Positions 24,815 through 37,402 of a DNA stretch of 64,000 nt are shown one piece after another. This stretch comes from Heterodera schachtii (Eukaryota; Nematoda; Chromadorea; Rhabditida; Heteroderidae): contig SIJG01000146.1 of NCBI GenBank assembly GCA_023374025.1, positions 43,524 through 107,523 on the forward strand. The letters run 5' to 3'. A model generated the notes under the pieces. It saw only the letters and a program-made list of their open reading frames with translations, was not told where the DNA came from and did no database searches. A program made the position numbers and the translations under genes. Positions within the stretch are counted from its first letter, which is position 1. Every line of letters starts with the position of its first letter.

Positions 24815-27273
24815 TGACCAATAATTTGAGTAAACAGGAATTAATGGAATGGGTGCCGCCCGATTAGTAAAAGCATTTAATAAATGTTTTTGATGGGCTT
24901 GATTTTGCCTTTGTTGCATTTCCAAATTTTTGAATAATACGAATGAAAGATATAAATAATTTATTTTTTATATACATATTTATTAATATTTCAAAAGGAA
25001 AAAAGAAATTAATTTGTGACTACTACGCCAGATTTCTTTTGGCGACATAAATTGCCATAGATATATTAATACCAAAAAGCCAATATATTTTCTATGGTTT
25101 TTTAATTTTACAAATGAGAAAATTATTAAATTTATAAAGCCAAATTGTTCTTATGTCGTGAATTATTTTTGTTTTAACGGTTTTTTTAGTGAATTTTTTA
25201 TCTTATATAATAGATGTCAGAAATTAATAAAGTGTATTATTTTTAAGTCAATTAAAAAATAAATTATAGTATTTAAATATTGTTCCTGTCAAACCATTGG
25301 TTTTAAATATTCTCAAGAGATAATGAAAATTAGTTCTTTATTGAATCATTTTTTATACAAATCAGTAAACTTATTTATTTAAATTAGTATGTTAATTTAT
25401 TTAAAATTCAATATTATAATTCTTAATTCTTAATTTTTAATTTAATTAATTTACAATCTTTTTAGATTGAAAATTTTTTGTTTGCCATATATTCAAATGT
25501 GTTCGTAATCGTTCATGGGAAATTCCAATTTATCATAACATTGCCCATCCTTAATTAATTTGTTTTCAAATTTATTTTAAGTTTTTAAGAAATAAATGTA
25601 GATATAAAAATCATATTTATTTATAAACTCCTTTAACTATATGAAATAATGAGTTTTTTGTTATTTTTTACAATTGTAATAATTTCTTGAGCAGGCCATT
25701 CTTTCATAGTTAGGTTATTGTCAAGGTTAAATATACAATAAAAATAAATACAAATCAACATAATTTAAAGAAAAAATTAAAAGTGCCAAAACTGTGAAAC
25801 ATTCTAGGTTAAATGAGAACACTATTATTTAATGAAAAAAACAATAACTTTAATATTATTCATTTAAAATTAAAAAACTCATTTGTCAGCTGAACTCTAT
25901 CTAAAACATGAATAAATTTATTTTAAAAAATGGAAATTGTATTCCTTTTGCGAAAACTCTAATAATTTTTTTTAATAAAAATATTTCATTATTAAATGAT
26001 TCTATATATAAAATCAAAGCAAATGGTCTCAATGAAATTTTGTCTGTCTTTGAAGAGTTTGCTGACTTTATCGCATTAACGTCTATGAAAAACTTTGGTT
26101 TATTATTATTATTTTTAATGTACACACCGCTTTGTACACATTTTCTTAATATCTCTATTAATAAAAATCTAGTACAGCAGAATGATTCATATTCGCTTTT
26201 TAATAGCCTCGTTATTTAAATGTTGTGTTTACTTTGATTATTAATTTTTTCATATTTAAGGATTTAAATGTTTATTTATCTTGGTGGAATATGATATGAA
26301 TAAGTAATGAAAAAATAATTTATGTTTTTAAAATGTAATTTGAAAAAATTTATTGTAGTTTTAGATTCGTTCTATAATAACGAGTGTTTTATATATAGAT
26401 TATATGATTAATTAATATTTGCACTTTAATCCTAAAAATTTAATGCAAAAGTGAATCATGAAATACAAAAAATAGCTATGAATAATGAGAAAGTTTCATT
26501 AAAAATTTAACAGTACAAATTAAATTGATGAGCTAATAAATGGCTAAAACTTTGAAAACACCCAATACTTAAGCCGCTGTCCCCAATGGGACGGGTTTGG
26601 CTCTACGAATAAACTGAGAAAATATCAATTTTTAAAGTATTATAATATTATGATCTCTTCTTTCGCCAATCACCTCTCTTTCTTGAGCTCCCTTTTTAGA
26701 GGCATTTTTTATTTAGTATAATTTATTTTTTAATTCTTCATAATATGAAAAAATAAATGTGGTATTAAAGACTGTTTTATTATTTTTGTAATAATTGTAT
26801 TTTTTTATTGCAAGAAACTAATCTTATTATGTTTTTGAATTACATCTTACATCTATTTAATATTTAAACATTAAAATATTTGTGCATTTATTCTTTTTTA
26901 ATTATCATGTTGAATTTTTTTATTAAAAATTTTTATGCAATTTTGCATTTTGTTAAAGAACTTGTTAATTACTTTTCGAAAATTTAAATATTTAACTTGC
27001 TGAGATCGGCAGATGGATTTGCTTGCGGGGTTATTATAACAAGTGTAAATTTTTTAGATTATTAAAGAATATATATTTAAAAATTAGTATTTTTACTATT
27101 TAAATAAATTTTATTTTTTCACTGTATTATTATATAGTATTTTTAAGTAAAGGATCTTATTTTAATATTTGGATCTTAATTATAATATTTTCTTGAATTT
27201 AATGAAATTATAAATTCAAATAAAAATATTATTATTCTTTTTTTTAATTCAATAGGACAAAAAGTTCGAGATT
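24815..27273. repeat. 2.46-kb segmental duplication, copy 2
   Basis: A direct-orientation copy of 21105-23578, with the same start and end points. It is about 15 bases shorter, mainly through single-base gaps. The flanking sequences differ on both sides from those of copy 1, so the breakpoints are sharp. No terminal inverted repeat or target duplication is visible at the edges. Confidence 0.95.
25908..26219 (+). CDS. Hypothetical 103-codon frame in copy 2, doubtful
   Basis: An ATG-initiated frame of 103 codons, beginning MNKFILKNGNCIPFAKTL and containing KANGLNEILSVFEEFADF. I recognise no family, motif or signal peptide. A Leu/Phe-rich run near residues 63-71 (LLLLFLMY) could be part of a membrane segment. 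The opposite strand is also open over 25901-26125 for 74 codons, and the other copy of this segment is frameshifted three times. Both facts argue against a conserved product. It may be an intact remnant of a decayed gene or a chance frame. Confidence 0.15.
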   Translation: MNKFILKNGNCIPFAKTLIIFFNKNISLLNDSIYKIKANGLNEILSVFEEFADFIALTSMKNFGLLLLFLMYTPLCTHFLNISINKNLVQQNDSYSLFNSLVI

Positions 27274-28100
27274 CTTTTATATAGGTTCAGATCAATTATT
27301 ATAATTTATACGATTATATGAAAAAAATTCAAAAAGTTGCTTAAAAGGTTTTCAAATTAGAATAAAAATTAAATGCTATTTAATCAACTACAATTTAGAT
27401 TTTACATAATTTGCTCTTTTATACCTCCCAAAGGAATCATTTTCTTTGATTTATGAAAATAGTACTAAATATGAAGAAAAATGAAGAAGAGATGATGAAA
27501 ATGAAAAAAGAAATGATTTGAGGATCACTTCACAAAAAGTGCAAATTTGGGCGCAAAAGTTATGACAATTTTTCAGTTTTTTGGCTTGCAAAACTTAATA
27601 AAAAATTTTAATTTTAGCAAGCTAATAAAGCAATTCAAGGGTTATCATATGATACCAAGAATTTTATTTTTTGCTTTTAATAGTTTTGCTAAATTAATTT
27701 AAATTATAATATAAAATACATTGAAATTATAATATCATATTCCCAAAAAGATCTGGAATCGGATTTTAGTGCAGCTGATGTTCAGCATTTATATAATAAT
27801 AGGCTGTTCATTTTGAAACTAATTTTGTTCGCGATTGAGCATGTCTCAGAATTTTTTCTAAAGATAAAATAGCACTCTCATTCGAATTTGAGTGTAGCAG
27901 GCGACATTCACACTTCTCCGATGTGGGGACCAATTTTACTTTAATCACTTAAAATACCCGTAGTAAAATTAATTTCTTAGACATTTAAAAATAGGATATT
28001 AGGCCTAAAATCCCAAAAACAAAGTTTATTTAATTTTCAGTCTCCATTCCATATTTTCAGAAATTTTTAAAATTTTTTTAATTTTTTCAAGAAATTGTCC
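27274..28100. other. Mixed stretch with a solitary shared module and a minus-strand coding-like relic
   Basis: At 27550-27675 the sequence matches, on the minus strand, the module of element A: TTCTTGGTATCAT, then GATAACCCTTGA, TTTATTAGC, AAAATT and finally GTCATAACTTTTGCGC. It stands alone, without foldback arms. At about 27740-27965 the minus strand is protein-like (for example RKNSETCSIANKISFK) with three in-frame TGA and no TAA or TAG. I do not recognise the protein. Confidence 0.4.
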
Positions 28101-29984
28101 GCAAATGTCCGTCCGCAATACATCAAAAATTTAATGATCTCTATCAATGTAAAAGGGATAAAATCTCTTATTATATTATATATAATCCATAAACTATTTG
28201 ACCAACATATGACTATCACAGTTCAACGAATGTCAAATAAGAATTCAATTAAATCAAAACTAAAATGTGTTTTTAATAAATAGAAAAAAAATTGGAATAT
28301 TTCTTAAAATGATTTTAAAACGAATCAAAATATAAATTTTTAATAATTAATATTTAAAGAATAATAAACCTTAAAAATTAATAAAATAAGTTAAAAATAA
28401 AAATTCTTCCAGCAATTTTAGAATATGAAATATAATTAAATATCTTCAATTTTATTACTAAAATTAATTTGAAAAAATGATAAGAAAAAGATTTTTGGAA
28501 TTCTTTTAAATAAAAAAAATATTTATGATTTAAAAACAAAGAAAACTACAATTATTGCCACAATCAAACATATAATTTTTTTATTTAATATAAGACTGAA
28601 TTCCTTTAATAATAATTAAGGAATTATTAAAATGTTTGAAAAAATTCACAAAACATTAAATTACGAAAAAATTATTCGAACCTTAATTAACTCATGAAAG
28701 TTTTTAACATTTCCGTTGTTTCGTAAATGTAGAACGTTTTTTTAATGCTTAAATTAATTGTAATTTATTGTTTTATTCAGGAAAAACTTTGATTAAGTAT
28801 TTCCATAAAATAAATATTCTTATAATAAACGATAAAACGATCTTTAATAATGGATACAATTTAACAAATAAAGGCAAAAAAAGCAATAAAAAGAATCAAA
28901 TCAAAAATATATTTTCTTAAAAAACACCGGTAAATTGAACTCTTCAAGATTGAATAATTGAACTTTAAAATGTTGTTATCTTATTCACAAACTTTAAGAT
29001 ATAAAGGGAAAATTCGATTTGTGTTTTTCATCATTCACAATATTTGTTTGGTTTTAATATCATAATTATATATTATTTATTTTGTTCTTTAAAGCAAAAA
29101 ATTAATAGATCTAGACGAAAAATTGAATTTTTTAGCGGTGTGTTTAACATGAAAATATTTTAAATTTTTCTTTTTTTAATTTGAAATAAGGCAAATAGTA
29201 TCCGCATATAGATTTAAAATTAATTTATTTAAACGCTAAAGCCTTAAAAAATTTTACTATTACCTCTATTGATGTAAAGAATGAAAAATAAATATAAATG
29301 GGGTGATCAAGACTTAGAGAAGGCAAATTATGGGATAATTGTTAATTAGTTTTAATCAAATTAATAGTTTATAATTATGAAATAAACCAATTTGTATCCA
29401 TGGAGCATTGTTTGGTAGTAAAAAGGGTTCTCCAAGCATGTTTGGATGAATTACGCAAGGTGAATCTACAAAATTTCATAACACACGAAAACAGGTAAAC
29501 AAAATACCTTACAAAGATTTTATATAAAAACTCAAATTAATTCAACAAATAAGAAGGAGGTTCATATTTAAGAATATTAAAGAGTAGAATTGCATAAAAC
29601 ATAAAATGTATGAAATAATCTTTTTTATTTTATTCGTCAGAATTATGCTAATTGTTTAATTTTTTCATTTTTCCTTATTTAGGTTCCATGTTTTTTTTCT
29701 ATTTCTTTATATGATTATTTAAAAATCTAATTTTGTATTTTCTTAATTTTAGGCATAAAAATTCACCATGTTGTTATTTAAAAAGGAAGTAAAATTTAAT
29801 TATATTACTTATTCCAATAAATTATTATTTTTACTTTCGTTATAAAATGGGTTTAGTGCCCTATTGGATCCTTACAAATTGCTCAATTATATATTTTATT
29901 CTTTTTTTAAATAATAGATTGATTAATAATTATTTTTTTATTTAAAAAAATATTTCTATTTATTATTAATCATTCTACAATTCA
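28101..29984. other. AT-rich DNA, including an old dispersed repeat
   Basis: No gene is supported. A 62-codon plus frame at 28095-28283 has no recognisable feature. A stretch at about 28405-28640 shares ordered blocks (GAATATGAAATATAAT, TCTTTTAAATAAAAAAA, AATCAAACATATAATTTT, AATAATTAAGG) with about 42995-43190, which marks two old copies of one repeat. Confidence 0.45.
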
Positions 29985-30590
29985 GTATTCTTTGATATTT
30001 TCCACGTATTTTAACGAGCACCAGTAGAATCTGAATGTGGCCTTAAATCTGACTTATCTTTTAACCCTGAGCTTGTACTGCTCCAACCCCATGCATGAAG
30101 TTGGAGCTGTACAGGTTTGTTGAGAACCAAGAGACCAAATTTTAGGCCATATTAGGACTCAGCATGGTCAATTTACCTAGTTTAATTAAATCCGGAATTT
30201 CCAAAACCACTTTTAAAAACATTTTATTAGTGATGGTCTTGAAAAATGCCGTTTTTGGAGACCAATTGCAGACTCGACCCTCCAATAATACAATTATTAA
30301 GAATTAATATTTTAGTATTCCGTTTTCTCTGCCTCTGTATCTCTTTTCGTTTTCTTTAAATCAGCCATCAAAAATAACTACCTCGAAAATGACCATTTTT
30401 ACGTTATCAACTCTAACTCCATAAAGACTTTTCTAATGAGATTTATCTCTTGCCTGATAAATGGCAAACTCATTATCAATAATAATGGCAGATATTTCGA
30501 ATCATGATTGTGCTTTTTTAAATATATAAAATCTTTTATTTCCAATTATCATTATGCTGATAAAAATGTTTTTACATTAAATTTAATTTG
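29985..30590 (-). pseudogene. Decayed coding region, product unknown
   Basis: One minus-strand frame stays protein-like over about 190 codons with about seven in-frame stops and no evident frameshift. A 53-codon run without a stop lies at about 30145-30303 and includes FLKVVLEIPDLIKLGKLTML. Upstream parts include GVRVDNVKMVIFEVV and FKENEKRYRGRENGILKY. GC is above the flanks. The stops are TGA, TAG, TGA and then TAA, all one transition from Trp, Gln or Arg codons. A plus-strand frame of 47 codons at 30366-30508 overlaps it but is less balanced. I do not recognise the family; an old transposon or host gene are both possible. Confidence 0.45.
30074..30113. repeat. 14-bp hairpin with one mismatch
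   Basis: TGTACTGCTCCAAC (30074-30087) pairs with GTTGGAGCTGTACA (30100-30113) across a 12-base loop, with one mismatch. It lies inside the minus-strand coding relic. The pairing does not extend far enough for a typical pre-miRNA. Confidence 0.6.
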
Positions 30591-31112
30591 ATATGTCAAG
30601 TAATGGCCTTAATATAATTTTTAATTGTTTTATAATTCAGAAACTTTTTATTCGTATAAATAATATATTGTAACATGTAATACTAGTTTTTAAAAAATGG
30701 AAGTTTATTTGTTTTTTCATTGCAAGTACTTTTGAATAAAATATTAATAAAGATATTTTGATATAAATAATCATGATTTGAGAGCTTCGTAAGTAATGAT
30801 TTGTGGGGCTATGATTATTAAAAAAAATATGACAGTTTTCTATTAAAATAAAGAATTTTATTTAAATGTTACTTTAATTACAAAGTAATTAGAAAATTAT
30901 TTAAATTTATTTTTCAATCTTTATTCTGCCATAATATTTTATTGAAAATTGGGATGATTGTTTTGCATATTTCTATAATTCATTTTGTATATTTCTTTTC
31001 ATTGGTCTCGATGATACCATTTAAAATTTTTGAATATATTGCTGGCTTATTTATTGACAAGAAAGAATTATCAGTATATATTGAATAATATGTATTTTGC
31101 ATTTTTACAGTA
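30591..31112. other. AT-rich DNA, nothing recognised
   Basis: I see only AT-rich background here. A 69-codon plus frame at 31030-31239 runs into the following GC-rich repeat and is not supported as a gene. Confidence 0.5.
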
Positions 31113-31180
31113 TCTCCCGGTCCCGGTTTTTATCAAAATTCCCGGTCCCGCTCAGCTCTACGAAATCCATCCCTGGTCCA
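31113..31180. repeat. CCCGGTCCCGG-type repeat patch
   Basis: Two clusters of CCCGGTCCCGG words separated by TTTTTATCAAAATT, then CCCTGGTCC. This resembles the GC-rich word repeats at the ends of the hAT element at 61.5 kb in style but not in exact sequence. It is probably a fragment of a DNA transposon end. Confidence 0.5.
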
Positions 31181-31296
31181 TCATTTATAGCAAACGCAAT
31201 TTTAAAGTCAAAATTAAAAAAATAATTAACAAAAAATAAAAAATTTTACAATAGTAAGCAAAGTTTTTGAAATTGAAATTTAAAAAAAATTAAATG

Positions 31297-31357
31297 ATGT
31301 GTGATTCGAACTTACGATTATGACCAAGAGCACTACACTGCACCACTGGACACTACA
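31297..31357 (-). pseudogene. Elongator tRNA-Met-like pseudogene or SINE head
   Basis: Read on the minus strand, this follows the plan of an elongator tRNA-Met. There is an AGTGGTGCAGTG-TAGTGC block like the D-arm and A-box, then a GTCATAATC stretch placing CAT at the anticodon, then AAGTTCGAATCAC like the T-arm and B-box. About eight bases of the anticodon-variable region are missing and the acceptor stem pairs poorly, so a working tRNA is unlikely. It could be a tRNA pseudogene or the head of a tRNA-derived SINE. The short AT-rich sequence after it shows no clear tail. Confidence 0.55.
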
Positions 31358-34300
31358 GAAATATCAAAATTTTTGTTTCTTTTCATTTATTACTTAAAAT
31401 ACTTTGGCACACCATATCTCGGCACAAATGCTTATTCCGCAGCTAGAAAAAAAATTTTGCAATACAACCCAGGGGTGGTCTACCCACCTACAAAGTTTCA
31501 ACTTCAAACATTAATTAAATATTAATAATAAAAAGAATTTAAAAATGAAATTTTATTTGTTTGGTAATTTTTTAATTTTGATGAATTTATTAATATTTAT
31601 TTTAAATTATAATAATAGCACGATGTGTGTTTCTTAAGCTTTCGGTGGCAAATTTTTCTTTTTTGTTTCTCAGCCGTAAAGAAATATTATTGATTCTTCT
31701 TTTTAAGATGTGTTTTTAATAAAAGTATATAAATACTTTCACTTTTTTATTTTCTCTAATGATTATTGTTTATATCAAATTTTATTAAATTGCTATTATA
31801 ATAAATTATATTTAATTGCCATATTAGCTATCATTTTGTTCCTTGTTTTTTGTTTTATTTGAGAGGAGTTAGCACTAATACAAAACCAAACTTGTTAATT
31901 GTTATTAATTATCATATATGTTAATTTTTTAATAATATTACAAAAATCGTCGAGACCAGAAGTGCAGCTTGAACCACAGGACCAATTGACTCAATTTATA
32001 CATATATAATGTTTGGTAAAGTTATTTTTTAAATTAAAAACTAAAATATTATTTACAATTAAATTATCTCTTAATTAATAATTCATTTAAAATATATTTA
32101 TAAAATAGGATTTTTTATATACAACAAGATAATACAAAATAAATTGAATTCTTACTTCGCTATATAAAAATTATGTTCAAAATTAGAATAAATAAATAAA
32201 AATTGAGGTTTCAAATAGAAATGCTAAGTTTTTTGAAATACCTAAAATGCCTATCAAGATATTTGAACAAGATTTAAATTACAAAATTATAAATTAAAAT
32301 ATGCAAAAAATAGAAATGTAAATATAAAACCAACCAATTTCGAAAACAATTAAAGTTATTAGAAAGCGATAAAATAAAAGAAGCAGTATTTGCATAATTA
32401 AACAAAAAATTATAACAATGATTAAAATCTATGCTTTTTAATCAAATAACTTTTTTTTATCAAAATTTAAAAATTTATATAAATATTTATTGATAAGAAA
32501 AAACAGAATTAAAAAATAATTTTCAATATTTAGCAATCATATTTTAATTTTAGCGCTCTTTGCTTAATTTTTATTATTTTACAATCGTGCATCTGATCTC
32601 GATATGATGAAACGACAATCATTTTTCTGACAGAAACAACCATAATTATAATAGTCTAAGATTTTATAATTTTTATACCTTTGGTCTTGTTTAATTTCTA
32701 ATAGTTGATTTATTTAATATCACGTAAACTGATTCAATAATTGTTTTTAATTCTTTTTATGAATTTAAATTTATTTAATAATGATGTATTCTTGCAAAAG
32801 CCATTGGCTTATAAGTTTAGAAATCTTTGTCAGAATTGGAGCAATTAATTATTTATTTATCGAAGTGTATGATTTGTTTTTTCAATTATTTTTATATTGC
32901 TTACAAAATAATTTGGATTAAAAAATTTGGATAAATTTCAGGATTTTTCATTTTATTTTTTTTTCGGTTCCCGTGGCAAGGCATTGTGAAAATATTGTAA
33001 AATTACTTATTCTTTCTCTCTATAATTTTAATCCTTTAATTTTTAGCTTTTTATATTAAAGTGACGAATAAAAATAAATTTAAAAAATTAATTATTTTTT
33101 GTAAAATTAATATAAAAATCAAAATGAAATTTTAAATTGTTGGTGATATTCGGAACTTGGTTTTGTATCATTGGACTCGCTTTATTTATATTTTTGAAAA
33201 AATCAGCAAATTCTCCCTAAATTATAATTACCTTTGGAATAGAATATTTATTTTTTTTTTACATTTTTTTTAAACTTGTGGTTTGGTTTTTACGAAAGAA
33301 AAGTTGTAAATAGTTAAAACACAAAGTTTAAGTAAGTAGCATTTTATTATGTTAATTGGAAATAACTTGATTCAATAAAATCATCGATTCATTAGCAATT
33401 TTATTTTAATTCTTTGTCCTTTTGAAAAGTCTCGTATGAATTTTGATTCATTCATTAAGAAAGTATTTGATATTAAATGATTATTATTTTATAGAATTTC
33501 ATTCCTTCTCATTAATTTAGAGCAATTAATTATGTTTTTGAAAATATTGGTTTTTTATATTAATTTCATAGGTTTTTTAGCTATACCCATTGCCAACATT
33601 AATGCCTTTTTTCAACATCAATATCTTTTCGAATCAATTTATATCAATTGTTTACATTCATTAAAATAAAATACTTTTTTATTTATATATTAATTTTTAA
33701 ATGTATGCTAATTTTTTAGATAGTTTAAGAATATTTTATTGAATTTTTATTATTATAGTAATATTTTTTTATGATTAAATTTTTTTTGTGTATTATTATT
33801 TTTGTTTATTTCAGTTAGGTGTTATTATCAGAGCTATCGCGCGCTTCCAATCTATTCCTTTTTGCTTCCAGGCATGTTCATAAAAAGGCTACAGTAAATT
33901 GGAATAAAAATTTATTTATTCATAATATACATTTATTTTTTAATTAACTTAAATATTTTTTAGTACTTAAATTTAACTAAATTTAACATCTTTGTACCAT
34001 TCAATTGCTCTTAGAAATTTGTACGTATAGAAAATAGCCGACATTATTTTGACCATTTTTATAGGCGTATTTAAAACGAATTATTTACAAATTGTTACAA
34101 ATGAAAAATACTTTGTTTGGTTGTTTTTAAATGAAGTATATGGTTTTTTAAACATCCCCAAAATTTGCATGTATTAAGTGTTTAATTAAAATTAAAATTA
34201 AATAAATTTATTTAATTTTTACATCAAAATTATTAAGTGATCTAAGATTTGAATGAAATTTAATAAGTATATATGAATAAAAATTCTTTTTTTTTTTTGC

Positions 34301-35072
34301 ATTGAAATTTATTTTGATTTTTTTTATCGATAAGGTTCGTGAATAATAGATTTAATTTATTACTGATTTTTGCTTAATTAAATTTGTAAAAATTTAATAT
34401 TCTCAGGAAGACCATATTTAAGAAAATTAAATTACATTAATTACTTTTATGTTCTTATTCCTTAAAATAGTTTAAAATAAGTAATTTATAATAGAATTAA
34501 ATAATTATTAAGTTAATTATTATTGTAATAATTATTTAGATAGTTTAATACAAAGAATTTCATTAAATTGCTATGAAAATCATTAAATAAATTTTAATCG
34601 ATTTTAACCAAAAATCACTAAAATATTCAAATAAATTTTTTTAAATTATGATATGTGGAAAAAACAAAAAAATAATAATAATTTTTATAACAAAATCGAA
34701 GAAATTAAATGAATACCACTTGTGAAAAAGCAAAAATTGAATCGTCAAATTTATATGGAAAACAATTAAAGTATTTAAGCATAATAATTGAACTAATAAA
34801 ATAAACATGAAGATAATTTAAGGAAGCAAAGTACCTTTCAGTTTCAAAAATTAAATCTGATCACAGAGAGGATATTGTCAAAACTACTTAAAGAAAATCA
34901 CATTTTTAACTATGATTTTATATATAAGTAAAGTATTTATTGAATTCACAAAAATTAAAAAAATTAACAATAAACCATTAATTAACAAGTAGTATCCATT
35001 AAATCACAATGAAAAAACAATACAATCAAACGGGTAAGAAAAAATAAAAATAAAATAAATAACATAAAAAAG
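31358..35072. other. T-rich block without an intact gene
   Basis: Mostly T-rich on the plus strand until about 34.4 kb, then mixed. No gene is supported; the 74-codon plus frame at 31301-31525 overlaps the tRNA-like sequence. Near 33825-33895 the minus strand reads as a coding-like scrap (AWKQKGIDWKRAIALII). A GGTGAT...CGG...TTGG-like patch at about 33140-33185 has a diverged match near 39280-39330. Confidence 0.45.
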
Positions 35073-35116
35073 GTATATGTATATATATATATATATAATA
35101 TATATATATATATATT
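35073..35116. repeat. (TA)n microsatellite, interrupted
   Basis: About 40 bases of TA/AT repeat with one AATATA interruption. Confidence 0.9.
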
Positions 35117-35243
35117 AAAAATATAATTATGGGAAAATTATTCATTAATTAGATATTAAAATTTTATTTTTTTATATTTTTATAAACCTCCGAGAACAAT
35201 TGTGCCGGAAAAATCAAGAATGGTGCTTTTAAATAGCATTTAA

Positions 35244-35336
35244 AATTTCAGAATTCTTCGCCCAACATAGAAATATTTACTCAATAGTTCTTTTTAATCA
35301 TAATATTGTTTAATATAAATTTGTATATTGTTATTT
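35244..35336. repeat. 93-bp direct repeat, first copy
   Basis: Runs from AATTTCAGAATTCTTCGCCC to TTGTATATTGTTATTT. The same sequence recurs 520 bp downstream with about four base changes and one extra T. Such a pair could be the remnant of a local duplication or of small terminal repeats. No coding sequence lies between them. Confidence 0.9.
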
Positions 35337-35763
35337 TAAAATTCCTTAGTTATGTATATTCTCATGTGCTTTGAAATCTTTTTTGGTGTGATGCATGTAT
35401 AGTTGCACTAAATTTTTTTTTTAAACTTATTATTTGCTTTTTTATGTTATAGGTCTCAGATTTAATTTATTTTGTTTTTGATTTAATTATAATTAATTAA
35501 TATTCAATGATTCTTTTTTAAATTATTTATTTGTTATTATATTAATTTATCAAAGCAATAACTACTGAAGCGGAGAGTATTTATAAAAAATTGCATTTAT
35601 AAAAAATTTTCAAATATATCATTCTACTTAATTTAAAATTTTATTATTTATATAGCATTTTTATTCCATTTTCATAAGAAAGTTCTAATTTTATTTTTCA
35701 ATAATATTTTAATAAAAACTTTATATTTTTCTTGTAGGCTTTATTTAGCTTTAATTTTATGAT

Positions 35764-35856
35764 AATTTCAGAATTCTTCGCCCAACATAAAAATATTTAT
35801 TCAATAGTTCTTTTTTAATCATAATATTGTTTAATCTAAATTTGTATATTGTTATT
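35764..35856. repeat. 93-bp direct repeat, second copy
   Basis: Second copy of 35244-35336 in the same orientation. The 427 bp between the copies are T-rich and show no feature. Confidence 0.9.
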
Positions 35857-37402
35857 TATTTATTTGTAGATGGCAAATTAAATAAAAAGTAATTCACCTC
35901 GTGCAGAGCGCTCGATTTCATTAAGTGTTTAACGGTATTATGTTAAAGTTAAATGTAATTTTTATTCTTTAGTTCTTTAATTAATTTTGGATATTAATTA
36001 AAATTCCTTTTCTACATTTAGTTAATTTATTTTTATTAAAGTCCAATTCATTATTTTATGATATTGTCATTTATTTCATTTGAATCGTTGGATTTTTAGT
36101 AGATTTTTACGTGAATAATAAATCAATTTTTAGCTAGTGCATAAACGAAATTACATGCTTTAAATATTAATTTACAATCTGAATAAATAATAGAAGTCAA
36201 TTCTTAAATAACTTTAGATATGAATATCATTGAAAATTTGTTTTATTATGATTTGAATAATATAATATAATATTTGTACATTATTTTCAATTACTACTTT
36301 AAACAATTTCATCTTATCGGAAGTAAGTAATCTGAGCCTATTAATATTTTAAAATGTTCTATACAATCCGCTGTGATTTTCGCTCATAAAAAACAGCTTT
36401 AAGCATTTATTTAAAAGTTTTAAAATTTAAATGAATCAAAATTAATTTATTAATTTAAATGAGCATTTAGTTCTAAACTTCGTCATTTCGATACCTTATT
36501 TTTTATTTCAGTCTCTCTTATAAGATGTCAAATTAATTATTGCGTGTAGTTTATTTTAACTAATCATTTCAACTTTTAGCTAAATCATTAATGCTTTTCA
36601 TCCGGAATCTACAACAATGTTTGGAAAATGCGTCAATGCACTTGAACTTTAAAAAGTCAAATAAGCAACTGCAAATTTTGTATTAAGGACTTAAATTGGT
36701 TTATAATATATAGAATATATTTATAAATACCATCCCATACCAATCAAATAACATACCAAACATTCACAACACATTAAACAATGAATATTTGACGAAAATT
36801 TATAAAATTTCTTATGATAATATAATATACATTTTGAAAAAAAATATCTAAACAAGCTTATAAAACAAAATTGAAATTATAATAAACGAATTTATATTTT
36901 AAAATACAATGCAAAATTTATTATAAAAACCGAAAGTAATTCATCTTCTTGAAGGAATCAAATTAAATTTTCAATTATAAAAAAATAGCTCTCATTAAAT
37001 AGATTCCTTAAAACAAAAAAGAATAAGGACCCAATTAATATAACCAATAATTTAATCCAAATAAAAAGAAATAATATGTACTCGTGACAAAAAAAATATA
37101 TAAGAATTGAATAAAATTCGTACAAAACAGAAAAGCTCGGATTAAGCATCTATAATTTAATATTTTATAAAGTTTTAATACATTGAAATAATTTTACTTT
37201 TCCATGTTTTATGTAAATATCTTTTAGCTATTTTATGAAAAATGAATAATTCAAAAATATTCGAAAATGAATTCACGAAATTTAATTTTTGCGTCATACG
37301 CCTACATGATATAAAAAAGGTTAAAAATGATATCGCTATTTAATAATGCTAATACTCGATTTATCCAATAATGGTCCTGAAGCATAAAAAATATTCATAA
37401 AC
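35857..37402. other. AT-rich DNA without a gene
   Basis: T-rich to about 36.6 kb, then A-rich. A 63-codon frame on the minus strand at 36958-37149 is Phe/Leu/Ile-rich and not supported. Confidence 0.5.

Noticed and set aside
30366..30508. Plus-strand 47-codon exon after AAATCAG
   Set aside because: It lies inside a longer, better balanced minus-strand frame that continues on both sides.
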